From positions 1 through 25,674 of the IMG/VR virus record IMGVR_UViG_3300025102_000252: a stretch of DNA of 25,674 nucleotides. The stretch is one strand, 5' to 3'. Both the position numbers and the translations under genes were made by a program. Source of the DNA: a virus. Positions 1 to 6,207 of this stretch are shown one piece after another; position 1 is the first letter of the stretch; the number at the start of each line of letters is the position of its first letter. The notes below the pieces were generated by a model, which saw only the letters and a list, made by a program, of their open reading frames with translations, was not told where the DNA came from and made no database searches.

Positions 1-822
1 TTTTTTCTTTCTGTTTAAATAAGAATCTTTCTTATCAGAAACTTGTATGATACCACTAGGAGTATATACCTTTGCATCCCACCATGCTCTTGTAAACTCT
101 TGATGCTTACCTTGTTTGAGCATATCATTAGCATCCTTGTAACCATTTGGTAGTGTTACAATCTTTGCTTTTCCCGGTTTTAAAATTGTAGCTACTCTTT
201 GTGCAGCTTCTTGTCCTTGTTTGTCTTTGTCAAAACATAGAACAACATTGTCAAAACTTTCTACATATTCTAAACTTTCTTTTATATCTTTTACTGCTGA
301 TAAAGCTCCTCTTTTAATTGAAACTACTGCCCATTTACTACCTAGTAATTCATAACCTGCCATAGCATCACATTCGCCTTCAACTATTGTGATATATTTA
401 CCACCCTCTTTAAATAAATTTTGTCCAAACAATCCAGAGCCTTGTATAGAACCATTGAAAGAAAATCTTTTATCTTTTATGTATCTAGTTTTTGTAGCAC
501 ATTGCTCATTGTTTATGTAAAAAGGATATAAATGTTGTGCTATCTGACCATTTGAATCATAAATAACTTTTACTCCATACTTTTCTGCTGTTTCTTTTGT
601 GATATTTCTATCTGTTAATTTACCAAAGATACCTCCATGAGGATTTACAATGGTAGTTGGTTGTGTATATTTTTCCATTGGTGTTACCTTATTTTCATAG
701 TTAGTGTAAAATTTGCCACAGCTAAAACATTTAGCCGAGCCGTCTTCATTTACTGATACAGCATCAGAACTACCACAAGCATGGCATGATACATGATACT
801 TTATAAATTTGTTTTGTTCCAT
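1..822 (-). CDS. T7 gp4-like DNA primase-helicase, N-terminal part (cut by window edge)
   Basis: The leftward frame is open from the ATG at 822 to base 1 (274 codons, no stop), so the C-terminal helicase part lies outside the window. A zinc ribbon is visible as C13-x2-C16 and C32-x2-C35, the same spacing as T7 gp4. A TOPRIM fold follows, with the EGECDAMAG motif near residues 148-156 (E148) and the metal-binding aspartates D198 and D200 in CFDKDKQG. In this family the zinc domain reads the priming template, TOPRIM makes the RNA primer and the missing RecA-like domain unwinds DNA at the fork. A GAGGG ribosome binding site lies 5 bases before the ATG. The gene follows the SSB and a 94-aa acidic gene in the same direction, forming a replication group. 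Upstream is a possible structured leader (823-979). Domain order and motifs make the call secure; the helicase half is inferred. Confidence 0.93.
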   Translation of the reverse strand, partial: MEQNKFIKYHVSCHACGSSDAVSVNEDGSAKCFSCGKFYTNYENKVTPMEKYTQPTTIVNPHGGIFGKLTDRNITKETAEKYGVKVIYDSNGQIAQHLYPFYINNEQCATKTRYIKDKRFSFNGSIQGSGLFGQNLFKEGGKYITIVEGECDAMAGYELLGSKWAVVSIKRGALSAVKDIKESLEYVESFDNVVLCFDKDKQGQEAAQRVATILKPGKAKIVTLPNGYKDANDMLKQGKHQEFTRAWWDAKVYTPSGIIQVSDKKDSYLNRKKK

Positions 823-979
823 GATTACCCTCGTTTGGAATTAAAATAGAGAGGCGTTGTTCATATGATTTGCTACAACCTCAACTTGAATAACCAATGT
901 ATCTAATTGTAGAATCAAACAGGATTTATACTTTAATAGCTATCCTCTTTTACGCTAACCTCTCACTTGGAGATATGAA
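823..979 (-). promoter_or_regulatory. possible structured 5' leader of the primase gene (three-way junction)
   Basis: This 157-base gap between two leftward genes contains three complementary pairs that nest into a three-way junction: GAGAGG 849-854 with CCTCTC 959-964 closes the element, CTACAA 873-878 pairs with TTGTAG 907-912, and AGGAT 921-925 pairs with ATCCT 942-946. The closing stem lies about 30 bases upstream of the primase ATG. No known riboswitch consensus was recognised. The pairing is seen in the sequence; any regulatory role is inference. Confidence 0.4.
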
Positions 980-1264
980 TTAGTCTTCTGAATCTGTTGC
1001 TCCACCGTCTTCTGTCGGTGTTTCAACTATATCCTCTGCGACTTCTTCTTCTTCAACTTCTACCAGAGATTCAGGACAATCCTTTAAGAGGGCTTCTAGA
1101 TTTGCCCTGTGTGTTGTACTGGTAAAGTTTAAAGCTTCTAATAAAACCTCAAGCTGACCTACTTTATTTATAATAACAGTAGCCTGAGTTCTAATATTTT
1201 CATCTTCAACTTTTGAAACATCATAGCTTGATGTTCCATTATCATTGTTAATAGTTACAATCAT
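980..1264 (-). CDS. small acidic protein between SSB and primase, unknown function
   Basis: This 94-aa protein of unknown family starts MIVTINNDNG. A longer reading from 1288 is possible, but the ATG at 1264 has a GAGGAG site 7 bases upstream and begins right after the SSB stop, so it is preferred. The middle is predicted helical (residues about 25-60). The last 30 residues are strongly acidic, with runs of Glu and a closing Asp-Ser-Glu-Asp. Acidic tails are common in phage replication accessory proteins, but no fold was recognised here. It sits between the SSB and the primase and is almost certainly co-transcribed with them, probably from the promoter at 1751-1779. Confidence 0.75.
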   Translation of the reverse strand: MIVTINNDNGTSSYDVSKVEDENIRTQATVIINKVGQLEVLLEALNFTSTTHRANLEALLKDCPESLVEVEEEEVAEDIVETPTEDGGATDSED

Positions 1265-1265
1265 A

Positions 1266-1718
1266 TTAAAACTCCTCGCCGTCCCCATAAGGGTCTAGCT
1301 CTGCTCCGTCTTGAGATTTTAAAGGAACTAAATCAAGAACCTGCATAGCTTGGAAATCTAAACCTTTAAATGTTCCAAACTTATTATCAGTTTCCCATTC
1401 GTTGTATTGAACTTTTACACTAGAGCCATTACCCACGACATCGTCCATGAGATTTTTCTCTTTATCAAAAAGTTTAGGTGCGTTTCTGACCATGCCATTC
1501 GGACCATTTACTTTTCTTTTAATTGTTAAAGCTCTACCAACAGATGTTGGAGTTCCTTGCTCATCTTTAATAGATAAGTCTTTTATTCTAAACCCACGAG
1601 CTTCAAAATCATTTGCAACTTCATCATCAACTACTAAGTCTACTGTATATACAGGTTCAAAAGTAGTATTTGGTGTAGTTACTGAAGCCCAGTAAGCTTT
1701 TCCTTCTAATACTGCCAT
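1266..1718 (-). CDS. T7 gp2.5-like single-stranded DNA-binding protein
   Basis: A 150-aa protein starting MAVLEGKAYWASV, with a beta-rich body like OB-fold phage SSBs. Its C-terminus is acidic and ends in an aromatic residue (DPYGDGEEF). In T7 gp2.5 that acidic tail with terminal Phe contacts the polymerase and the gp4 helicase and competes with DNA. The protein would coat single-stranded DNA at the fork and coordinate with the primase encoded two genes downstream. The start is set by an AAAGGAGGT site just before the ATG. A consensus promoter (1751-1779) lies immediately upstream, giving a leader of about 26 bases. The family call rests on length, fold impression, tail and context; sequence identity to gp2.5 is expected to be low. 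Confidence 0.72.
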   Translation of the reverse strand: MAVLEGKAYWASVTTPNTTFEPVYTVDLVVDDEVANDFEARGFRIKDLSIKDEQGTPTSVGRALTIKRKVNGPNGMVRNAPKLFDKEKNLMDDVVGNGSSVKVQYNEWETDNKFGTFKGLDFQAMQVLDLVPLKSQDGAELDPYGDGEEF

Positions 1719-1738
1719 AGTTACCTCCTTTGGCGTTG

Positions 1739-1945
1739 TTATTGTGTTGCATTATACAACAAGTCGTCATCAATGTCAAGTAAATTATCTAATTTATTTA
1801 CATCAATGTCATCTAATATTTCTATTAGAAATTTATCCCCAACTGTTTCAACAGTATGAGGTATATTAATATCATGTTTTTCTTTTAAAAAATCAACATA
1901 AGTATTAAACTCTTTATATTCTTTTCGTGTTAGTGTAGCTTTCAT
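1739..1945 (-). CDS. small acidic protein upstream of SSB, unknown
   Basis: A 68-aa protein (MKATLTRKEYKEF...) with an acidic C-terminal half rich in Asp and Leu (DDIDVNKLDNLLDIDDD). The ATG at 1945 is preferred to an upstream in-frame ATG at 1963 because it has a GGAGG site 4 bases away and its first bases overlap the previous stop as ATGA, typical of translational coupling. The promoter for the SSB lies inside its 3' end (1751-1779), so that promoter does not serve this gene. No domain recognised. Confidence 0.72.
   Translation of the reverse strand: MKATLTRKEYKEFNTYVDFLKEKHDINIPHTVETVGDKFLIEILDDIDVNKLDNLLDIDDDLLYNATQ
1751..1779 (-). promoter_or_regulatory. consensus sigma70 promoter for the SSB-primase group
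   Basis: On the leftward strand TTGACA (1779-1774) and TATAAT (1756-1751) are separated by exactly 17 bases, a 12 of 12 match to the bacterial consensus. Transcription would start near 1744, giving a leader of about 26 bases before the SSB ATG at 1718. It overlaps the 3' end of the preceding gene. Confidence 0.75.
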
Positions 1946-2436
1946 GCGACCTCCAATGTCCACCAGTCAGGTTTAGCTCTGCCTTTTTCCCATTTAGCAT
2001 AGTGTTTTTCATGGGTACAATAATCTCTGTATGCTTTAATAGGGTCATCATTTTTGTACTCATGAGGCATAGCTTGTGCAGGTGGTGTCATAGCTCCTTG
2101 TCTTATGTTTTTTGGAAATTGCATTAAAGGTTTAGCTAACTTAGTAATACTTGCATGTTCTTTGCCATATCTATAAGTGTATTCCATACCTAATGCTAAA
2201 AAATGTGCATATAACCATGAATAATTTTGACTACATTCTCTAGCCCATACTGTGCATGGATGATTCCAATAGGCTCTCTTGTATAATCCTACTTCATCAG
2301 CATAATCATCACCATCTAATTCTCTATGTGCTGTGCATAACATCTGTGCTGTTTCTAATGGCATTTTTACTAGCATCTTATCTGGTTGTGCTTCTGCTGA
2401 AGCTACTGGGCTATCATAAAAATAAAATATATTCAT
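1942..2436 (-). CDS. conserved phage protein of the 'MNIF' type, sometimes labelled pyrimidine-dimer DNA glycosylase-like
   Basis: A 164-aa protein starting MNIFYFYDSP. It carries features I associate with a widespread marine phage family: a KM-LETAQMLCTAHR stretch (residues about 24-38), NHPCTVWARE with an invariant His-Pro and Trp (about 58-67), EYTYRYGK (about 85-92), a QAMP segment and a C-terminal YRDYCTHEKHYAKWEKG...PDWW. Such proteins are often annotated as hypothetical or as pyrimidine-dimer glycosylases. The active-site chemistry is not evident, so repair is a weak inference. The stop overlaps the next start as ATGA, and its own ATG overlaps the stop of the 55-aa gene upstream, so it is part of a tightly coupled leftward chain. 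Confidence 0.75.
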   Translation of the reverse strand: MNIFYFYDSPVASAEAQPDKMLVKMPLETAQMLCTAHRELDGDDYADEVGLYKRAYWNHPCTVWARECSQNYSWLYAHFLALGMEYTYRYGKEHASITKLAKPLMQFPKNIRQGAMTPPAQAMPHEYKNDDPIKAYRDYCTHEKHYAKWEKGRAKPDWWTLEVA

Positions 2437-2600
2437 AACAATTTATCCTCTGCTAATTTAATTACTTGTTTCTCATTATACCATAAACCTGAATAGGTTT
2501 CAAGTGTTCCATTTCTCCATGAAACATAGTATCTTTTATAGCCAAACATTCTATCGTAGAATACGCTATAACAACCATGTGATTTAATTAATACTCTCAT
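2433..2600 (-). CDS. 55-aa protein of unknown function
   Basis: Short ORF (MRVLIKSHGCYSVF...) rich in Tyr and Trp. It is supported by an AAGGAAG site just before the ATG and by ATGA overlaps at both ends: its ATG overlaps the stop of the 52-aa gene and its TGA overlaps the ATG of the MNIF gene. The composition suggests a small beta-rich fold with a basic, aromatic surface. No family recognised. Confidence 0.7.
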   Translation of the reverse strand: MRVLIKSHGCYSVFYDRMFGYKRYYVSWRNGTLETYSGLWYNEKQVIKLAEDKLL

Positions 2601-2755
2601 CTTCCTTGCCCTCTATATGCTTTATAACTTCTGCGTTTATGTTTGTTCATGTGAGCTGTTGATATTTTAACACCCCTAGAACGACCTCCTGTGCCTTGTG
2701 ATGTTACCTTTTTAACATGCTCTATAGTTTGTATTGTCTTACCTCTTATAGCCAT
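2597..2755 (-). CDS. 52-aa basic protein with C-terminal YRGQGR motif
   Basis: A strongly basic ORF (MAIRGKTIQTIEH...) ending HMNKHKRRSYKAYRGQGR. The ending resembles small conserved proteins I have seen in marine phage genomes, function unknown; a nucleic-acid-binding role would fit the charge. The ATG has AAGGAT 8 bases upstream, overlaps the 3' end of the preceding gene by 10 bases, and the TGA overlaps the next ATG. The overlaps and conserved-looking tail make it credible despite its size. Confidence 0.68.
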   Translation of the reverse strand: MAIRGKTIQTIEHVKKVTSQGTGGRSRGVKISTAHMNKHKRRSYKAYRGQGR

Positions 2756-2940
2756 TCTATTTTATCCTTTTTTCTTTTATCATTATATTCTGTTACTTGT
2801 TTACCATTACCATATGAGGTAATCATTTTAGTCCACTTACCATTAGCATACCTACAATCTATAGCTGTAATTGAGTTATCTATTTTTTCTTGTTCAAGTT
2901 TTTCTCTTTGAGCTTGAACTTTATCTTTATACTGTGTCAT
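2746..2940 (-). CDS. 64-aa charged protein, unknown
   Basis: The frame is open upstream to 3033, but that would lie almost entirely across the preceding gene. The likely start is the ATG at 2940 (MTQYKDKVQAQREKLEQ) or 2949, giving 64 or 67 aa and a short overlap with the preceding stop at 2927. The first 25 residues look like an amphipathic, possibly coiled-coil helix, followed by a small region with ANGKWTKMITSYGNGKQV. GGAG lies 12 bases before the 2940 ATG, so the exact start is uncertain. Confidence 0.62.
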   Translation of the reverse strand: MTQYKDKVQAQREKLEQEKIDNSITAIDCRYANGKWTKMITSYGNGKQVTEYNDKRKKDKIEWL

Positions 2941-3133
2941 AATCTTCATGCACTCCACTTTCAAATAAATTTTCTGCAATAAAGAATAGTATAGCATTTC
3001 TATCATCATCTTCATGCAGTCCATATGTTTCACTTACAGTATGAACTTCTGCTTCAAGTTTACCCTGTTGGTCTAACAGTTCTACTTCCTGCATTATCTT
3101 TTCAAATTCTTTTTCATTGTGTTGGTTGCTCAT
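2927..3133 (-). CDS. 68-aa acidic helical protein, unknown
   Basis: The ORF starts MSNQHNEKEFEKIMQEVELL and is acidic and helix-rich. A GGAG site stands 5 bases before the ATG. It lies in an evenly spaced leftward chain of small genes. No family recognised. Confidence 0.68.
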   Translation of the reverse strand: MSNQHNEKEFEKIMQEVELLDQQGKLEAEVHTVSETYGLHEDDDRNAILFFIAENLFESGVHEDYDTV

Positions 3134-3141
3134 TTTATCTC

Positions 3142-3333
3142 CTATAAAGTATATCTTATAATATCTTTTCCTTCTACTCTACCAAAAGGACTATCATATA
3201 TTTTAAGAATTTCACACCTGTTGTCAAATCTTTTTCTTTGCTCATCACAAATATTTTCTGCAATCTCTTTAGCTTTTTCATCACTATCACACCAAATGTT
3301 TAGTGATAGTTCTACTCTATATCTATCCTTCAT
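3142..3333 (-). CDS. 63-aa protein, unknown
   Basis: The ORF starts MKDRYRVELSLNIWCDSDEKAKEIAENICDEQ, a beta strand then amphipathic helix pattern with three Cys. AGAGGAG lies 5 bases before the ATG, and the ATG overlaps the preceding TGA (ATGA, 3330-3333). Its alternation looks like a small ferredoxin-like fold of the type seen in many phage accessory proteins, but no family is recognised. Confidence 0.68.
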   Translation of the reverse strand: MKDRYRVELSLNIWCDSDEKAKEIAENICDEQRKRFDNRCEILKIYDSPFGRVEGKDIIRYTL

Positions 3334-3539
3334 GTTATCTCCTCTAATGATTTTGAATTTTCATCACTTCTTTCTCCATAATATTTTCTTATAATTCTAA
3401 TCGCATGGATTATATCTATTTCCATAATATCCATATCAATCTCACGATTATTGCTATAATACACCCATTTCTCTGCCATGTCAACAGGTATTGTTTTACC
3501 TAGTACTTCTTCTATTTCTAATACTTGCTTAAGTTTCAT
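3330..3539 (-). CDS. 69-aa protein, unknown
   Basis: The ORF starts MKLKQVLEIEEVLG, with a helical and acidic body containing DMDIMEIDIIHAIRIIRKYYGE. A strong AAAGGAG site precedes the ATG, and a 10-bp hairpin (3562-3593) lies just upstream of that site. It is the first gene after the structured gap 3540-3815. It overlaps the next gene by 4 bases. Confidence 0.7.
   Translation of the reverse strand: MKLKQVLEIEEVLGKTIPVDMAEKWVYYSNNREIDMDIMEIDIIHAIRIIRKYYGERSDENSKSLEEIT
3456..3484 (-). promoter_or_regulatory. possible internal leftward promoter
   Basis: TTGACA (3484-3479) and TATTAT (3461-3456) are 17 bases apart, 11 of 12 to consensus, inside the 69-aa gene. It could give extra transcription of the small genes from 3333 leftward. 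In such AT-rich coding DNA chance is a real alternative. Confidence 0.38.
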
Positions 3540-3815
3540 TGTTATCTCCTTTAAAATTAAGTAATAGTTTTTGCTCTTGTTGGAAAACTATTAAACCTCA
3601 AACTTAAATCTCATCTGATAAGTTACAGCAAGGTTTTCAGTTGTTTAATTTATATCAGTATAAACTGTGGGTCTTACCCAAAAGACTGATAGCTCGTCAG
3701 CATTGGTGCTAGTTTGATTGGTTTAAAGACAGCTTAAAATACTAGCAAAGTCTGTCTGCAAATTGTGGCTTTGTTGTTTTAAGTCTGTTCAAACCTCCAC
3801 GCAAGTGTGGGAAAA
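3540..3815 (-). ncRNA. candidate structured RNA with pseudoknot (276-base gap)
   Basis: No ORF with support lies here. Complementary pairs fill most of the stretch: TAATAGTTTT 3562-3571 with AAAACTATTA 3584-3593 (10 bp); CTGATA 3615-3620 with TATCAG 3653-3658; TGGGT 3668-3672 with ACCCA 3676-3680; CTGA 3686-3689 with TCAG 3697-3700; CCAC 3797-3800 with GTGG 3807-3810. An H-type pseudoknot is possible: TGCTAGT 3707-3713 with ACTAGCA 3741-3747, interleaved with AGACAG 3727-3732 and CTGTCT 3752-3757. The leftward transcript would carry it between the GP88 gene and the 69-aa gene; strand is inferred from the neighbours. A second TGGGT-NNN-ACCCA hairpin occurs in the other gap (5475-5487). The pairs are seen; RNA function is inference. 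Confidence 0.45.
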
Positions 3816-4523
3816 TCAGACATGAATGACAAAGCCTGACATATCATGTCGTGCCTTGCCCTTTGCTTTTAGACCAACAATAACATTGTCTTTGTCTAAA
3901 AATCTTAAGTCTGTTTCATCGCCATTGACTACTTCTCTACCTTTGAAATAGATAGGGAAAGCACCATTGAATACTACTGCTATGTTGTATGCAATCTTGT
4001 CATACCATGCTGTATACTTTGCATTGGCTTCGGAGTATGACCATGTCAAATGATAGTTCTTGATGTGAGATACTTTTCTTGTAGGTATCTTGGTGTAGTC
4101 ATAAAACTGTATGTCTGGGAAGTGTTCAAACATAGTCTTGCCTTTGTATAGTTTGTTCTCCCATTGTATATCACTTGTGCCATTCAATCTAAATGCAGGT
4201 GTTATATCCTTTTTGTTGCAATAGTTTATAAACCTTGTAATCTCTGTATGTAATAGTTCCATGAAATTATCATAGTCATCTAAATACATATCAGTTCTAC
4301 GCTGTCTAGCATCTTGTATGCGATTAGTATTTTCGCCCTTCTTGAATATACCACCACGCCCTGCTGTATTTAAACAAGCAGTCTTACAAGATGCTATGTC
4401 TTGAAATGGACATATCTTTGTGCTAACAGGTCGCAAATGCATGATAGCTGTAAGTATATTGTTATACTTCTTGAAACCTTTTATAGTCTTTGGATTGTTT
4501 GTTGTTAATAGTTTGTATGACAT
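3816..4523 (-). CDS. GP88 family protein (phage protein of unknown function)
   Basis: A 235-aa protein starting MSYKLLTTNNPKTIKGFKKYN. The order L-x-T-x-N-x-KT-x-KG, then LRPVS, then C38-P-x6-C46-x3-C50-L, then GRGG (55-58) and R-x-RT-x-MYL matches my memory of the phage 'gene product 88' family, whose function is not established. The three clustered cysteines could bind a metal or an iron-sulfur cluster; that is inference. The C-terminal half contains aromatic-rich YHLTWSYSEANAKY (about 157-170). The gene is followed 1 base after the preceding stop and leads into the structured gap 3540-3815. Length is usual for the family. Confidence 0.75.
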   Translation of the reverse strand: MSYKLLTTNNPKTIKGFKKYNNILTAIMHLRPVSTKICPFQDIASCKTACLNTAGRGGIFKKGENTNRIQDARQRRTDMYLDDYDNFMELLHTEITRFINYCNKKDITPAFRLNGTSDIQWENKLYKGKTMFEHFPDIQFYDYTKIPTRKVSHIKNYHLTWSYSEANAKYTAWYDKIAYNIAVVFNGAFPIYFKGREVVNGDETDLRFLDKDNVIVGLKAKGKARHDMSGFVIHV

Positions 4524-4524
4524 A

Positions 4525-4746
4525 TTATGCCTCCCTGTTTAAACCATTTATTAGAGCCTTTAAAACAACTTTTATATCTTCTAAAGTTTTTACTTCTTCA
4601 TCAATATACTTGATAATATCTCCATGATTACCATACTTACCTTCTTTAGTTTCAGTAAGTCTATATATATCTCCATTATATTTTGTAGCATTTTCTACTC
4701 TATCATCAAGTTCTTCTTTTAAATCTTCACTTATATCTATATACAT
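4525..4746 (-). CDS. 73-aa acidic protein, unknown
   Basis: The start at 4746 (MYIDISEDLKEELDDRVEN) is preferred to 4782 because AGGAG lies 6 bases upstream and the longer form would overlap the preceding gene. The protein is acidic and helical. It lies one base from the GP88 gene, so the two are likely translated from one message. No family recognised. Confidence 0.68.
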   Translation of the reverse strand: MYIDISEDLKEELDDRVENATKYNGDIYRLTETKEGKYGNHGDIIKYIDEEVKTLEDIKVVLKALINGLNREA

Positions 4747-4762
4747 ACTATTCTCCTTTTGT

Positions 4763-4999
4763 TTATGGAAACTTTTTATCAAGTTGCCATAGATTAAATA
4801 CTTTCATAGCATCTGACCTAGTTAATCCTAGACTTCTTCTATCTAAAAAGAAATCTCTAGGGTCATCTTCAGGCACATCTTCTAAATGGTCATAGGTTGT
4901 CATGCCACTAGACAATTCTTCATGCTCTAGTGTTGACCATGCTATTTGTGATGAACTTGTAATAGTATCATCGTTTAAATATTCTTCTGCTGTTTTCAT
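4763..4999 (-). CDS. 78-aa acidic protein, unknown
   Basis: The start at 4999 (MKTAEEYLNDDTITSSSQIA) is chosen over 5065 because CAGGAG lies 6 bases upstream and the longer form would run into the coiled-coil gene. Contains EDVPEDDPRDFF and ends with a short helical, basic segment (about residues 55-78). It begins one base after the preceding stop. No domain recognised. Confidence 0.68.
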   Translation of the reverse strand: MKTAEEYLNDDTITSSSQIAWSTLEHEELSSGMTTYDHLEDVPEDDPRDFFLDRRSLGLTRSDAMKVFNLWQLDKKFP

Positions 5000-5000
5000 A

Positions 5001-5420
5001 TTATTCTCCTGTAAATTGATTAGCAATACTTGAAATAATTTCTGGCAATCTTTCTTGCCAATCATTTGATAGTAAAGCTATTGCAAGTTTTCTTTCAATG
5101 TCTTGTCTAACTTCCCAATCATTAGTATGCCATTTGACTTTATCTTCATAGCATTTACTTAATGAATATTTTGAAGTAGTCAACGAATCATTAAAATCTT
5201 TAACAGCTTGACTTATTTCTTCATTAATAGTTCTTCTTTGTTTATAAAGTATGCTTTCTTGTTCTTGAATACTATTCATTTTAGCACCTAGTTTACGAAT
5301 ACTTTTAAGCTCTTTGCTACTCTTTTCCATAGCTTGTTGCTCTTTAGAATTACTAGCGTTAATAGTATCTAATATCTCTTTGGCTATTGCCTCTTGTTCA
5401 AATTTTCTCATCTGTGTCAT
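5001..5420 (-). CDS. 139-aa coiled-coil protein, unknown
   Basis: The ORF starts MTQMRKFEQEAIAKEILDTI and is almost wholly helical. Residues about 20-85 show heptad-like spacing with many Gln, Glu and Lys, consistent with a coiled coil. A GGAG site lies 7 bases before the ATG. Proteins with a similar MRKFEQEAIA start appear in marine phage early regions in my recollection, with no known function. It is the first gene downstream of the structured gap 5421-5641, so its expression may depend on that stretch. Confidence 0.72.
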   Translation of the reverse strand: MTQMRKFEQEAIAKEILDTINASNSKEQQAMEKSSKELKSIRKLGAKMNSIQEQESILYKQRRTINEEISQAVKDFNDSLTTSKYSLSKCYEDKVKWHTNDWEVRQDIERKLAIALLSNDWQERLPEIISSIANQFTGE

Positions 5421-5641
5421 AATATATCTCCATATAATTTAGTTAATAAAAGTGGGTAGTTTTTTTGCTTCTTGTGGGTGATACCCAGCACCAAATTCGG
5501 CAGGAGTAGTGAAGGTTAATTAGATATTGAGTTTTATAGACTTCTCTGTCTCACGCTTACTACTCCTAGTGCCTATAGTTTTAGTCAATTTTATTTATAT
5601 GTGGAGACATGGTTCTCGCCAAACGACACATACTATATGCT
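5421..5641 (-). ncRNA. candidate structured RNA or leader (221-base gap)
   Basis: No supported ORF lies here. The main feature is a long stem, GGAGTAGTGA 5503-5512 with TTACTACTCC 5557-5566, extended across a small unequal loop by GGC 5499-5501 with GCC 5571-5573. A short hairpin TGGGT-GAT-ACCCA (5475-5487) lies between this stem and the next gene, and it repeats the hairpin type found at 3668-3680. On the leftward strand the upstream part contains ACTATAGG (5580-5573), which resembles the core of T7-type promoters but is too weak to call. Strand is inferred from the flanking leftward genes. Confidence 0.42.
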
Positions 5642-5827
5642 TCAAAACATAGGAATAAAGCACATATATTTTCTACCAAAGTTTAATACTCTACCTCTAT
5701 TAGTTCTATAAGTTCCAAACTTATTAAAACCTCTAGTGTTAGTAGCTACTCTAAACTTCAATCCAAATATATTGAAGTGATAGAAAAACTTTTTATTATC
5801 ATAACTGTCTGTAAATATTTTTAACAT
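5642..5827 (-). CDS. 61-aa basic protein, first gene after promoter P2
   Basis: The start at 5827 (MLKIFTDSYDNKKFFYHFNIFG) has CAGGAG 6 bases upstream. The upstream ATG at 5857 would lie in the transcription-start region of the promoter 5858-5886, so it is rejected. The product is small, basic and rich in Phe, Arg and Asn; no family recognised. The leader would be about 24 bases. Confidence 0.66.
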   Translation of the reverse strand: MLKIFTDSYDNKKFFYHFNIFGLKFRVATNTRGFNKFGTYRTNRGRVLNFGRKYMCFIPMF

Positions 5828-5840
5828 ATTTCTCCTGTTG

Positions 5841-5863
5841 GTTAGTTGATGTTGCACATTGTA
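5841..5863 (-). repeat. 23-bp direct repeat, copy 1 (promoter -10 and initial transcribed region)
   Basis: Identical over 23 bases to 6781-6803. It covers the -10 hexamer TACAAT and the first bases of the transcript (leftward GTGCAACATCAACTAAC). Flanking spacer sequence differs, so only the -10 and early transcribed segment is conserved. Confidence 0.85.
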
Positions 5864-5886
5864 TCCGATAACGAACTCATTGTCAA
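5858..5886 (-). promoter_or_regulatory. leftward sigma70-type promoter P2
   Basis: TTGACA (5886-5881) is followed after 17 bases by TACAAT (5863-5858). The start would be near 5851 and the first gene starts at 5827. It shares its -10 and initial transcribed bases with P1 at 6798-6825. Confidence 0.78.
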
Positions 5887-5955
5887 CTCAAACGCACGGG
5901 TAGATTGTTTATATATTTGATTGACTTTCATTAAATTTTATGATAAAATCTCTAA

Positions 5956-6204
5956 TTATATTTTTAAGATATTCCATACAGTTCCTTGTTCCATTGTATT
6001 ATCATTAAGATAATCTTTTGAAGAAGATATCTTAACCCAACCAAATCTATTTTGATATATCATAGTTCTATCTTCTTTGTGATTAAACGCTTGTCTAAAC
6101 TTATAACCCTCTGATTTAAGGTATAATTTAGCCTTATCAAGACTATTAAACTTAATAGGTTTTACTATTGCTTTACTAACTATATATTCTAAATTTTTAT
6201 TCAT
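5956..6204 (-). CDS. 82-aa protein, unknown
   Basis: The ORF starts MNKNLEYIVSKAIVKPIKFN, basic, with a mix of strands and helices (SLDKAKLYLKSEGYKFRQAFNHKED, about 21-45). AAGGAT lies 6 bases before the ATG. It directly follows the 71-aa gene in the P1 operon and is its last gene before promoter P2. No family recognised. Confidence 0.68.
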   Translation of the reverse strand: MNKNLEYIVSKAIVKPIKFNSLDKAKLYLKSEGYKFRQAFNHKEDRTMIYQNRFGWVKISSSKDYLNDNTMEQGTVWNILKI

Positions 6205-6207
6205 TTA

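Noticed and set aside
1447-1695. 82-aa rightward open frame inside the SSB gene
   Set aside because: Opposite-strand shadow of a well supported gene with no binding site.
3205-3235. Leftward TTGACA-16-TAAAAT inside the 63-aa gene
   Set aside because: The -10 is imperfect, it lies fully in coding sequence and no gene start follows at a suitable distance.
5570-5600. T7-type phage RNA polymerase promoter (ACTATAGG core on the leftward strand)
   Set aside because: Only the core 8 bases match, spacing of the upstream part is wrong and no second copy was found.
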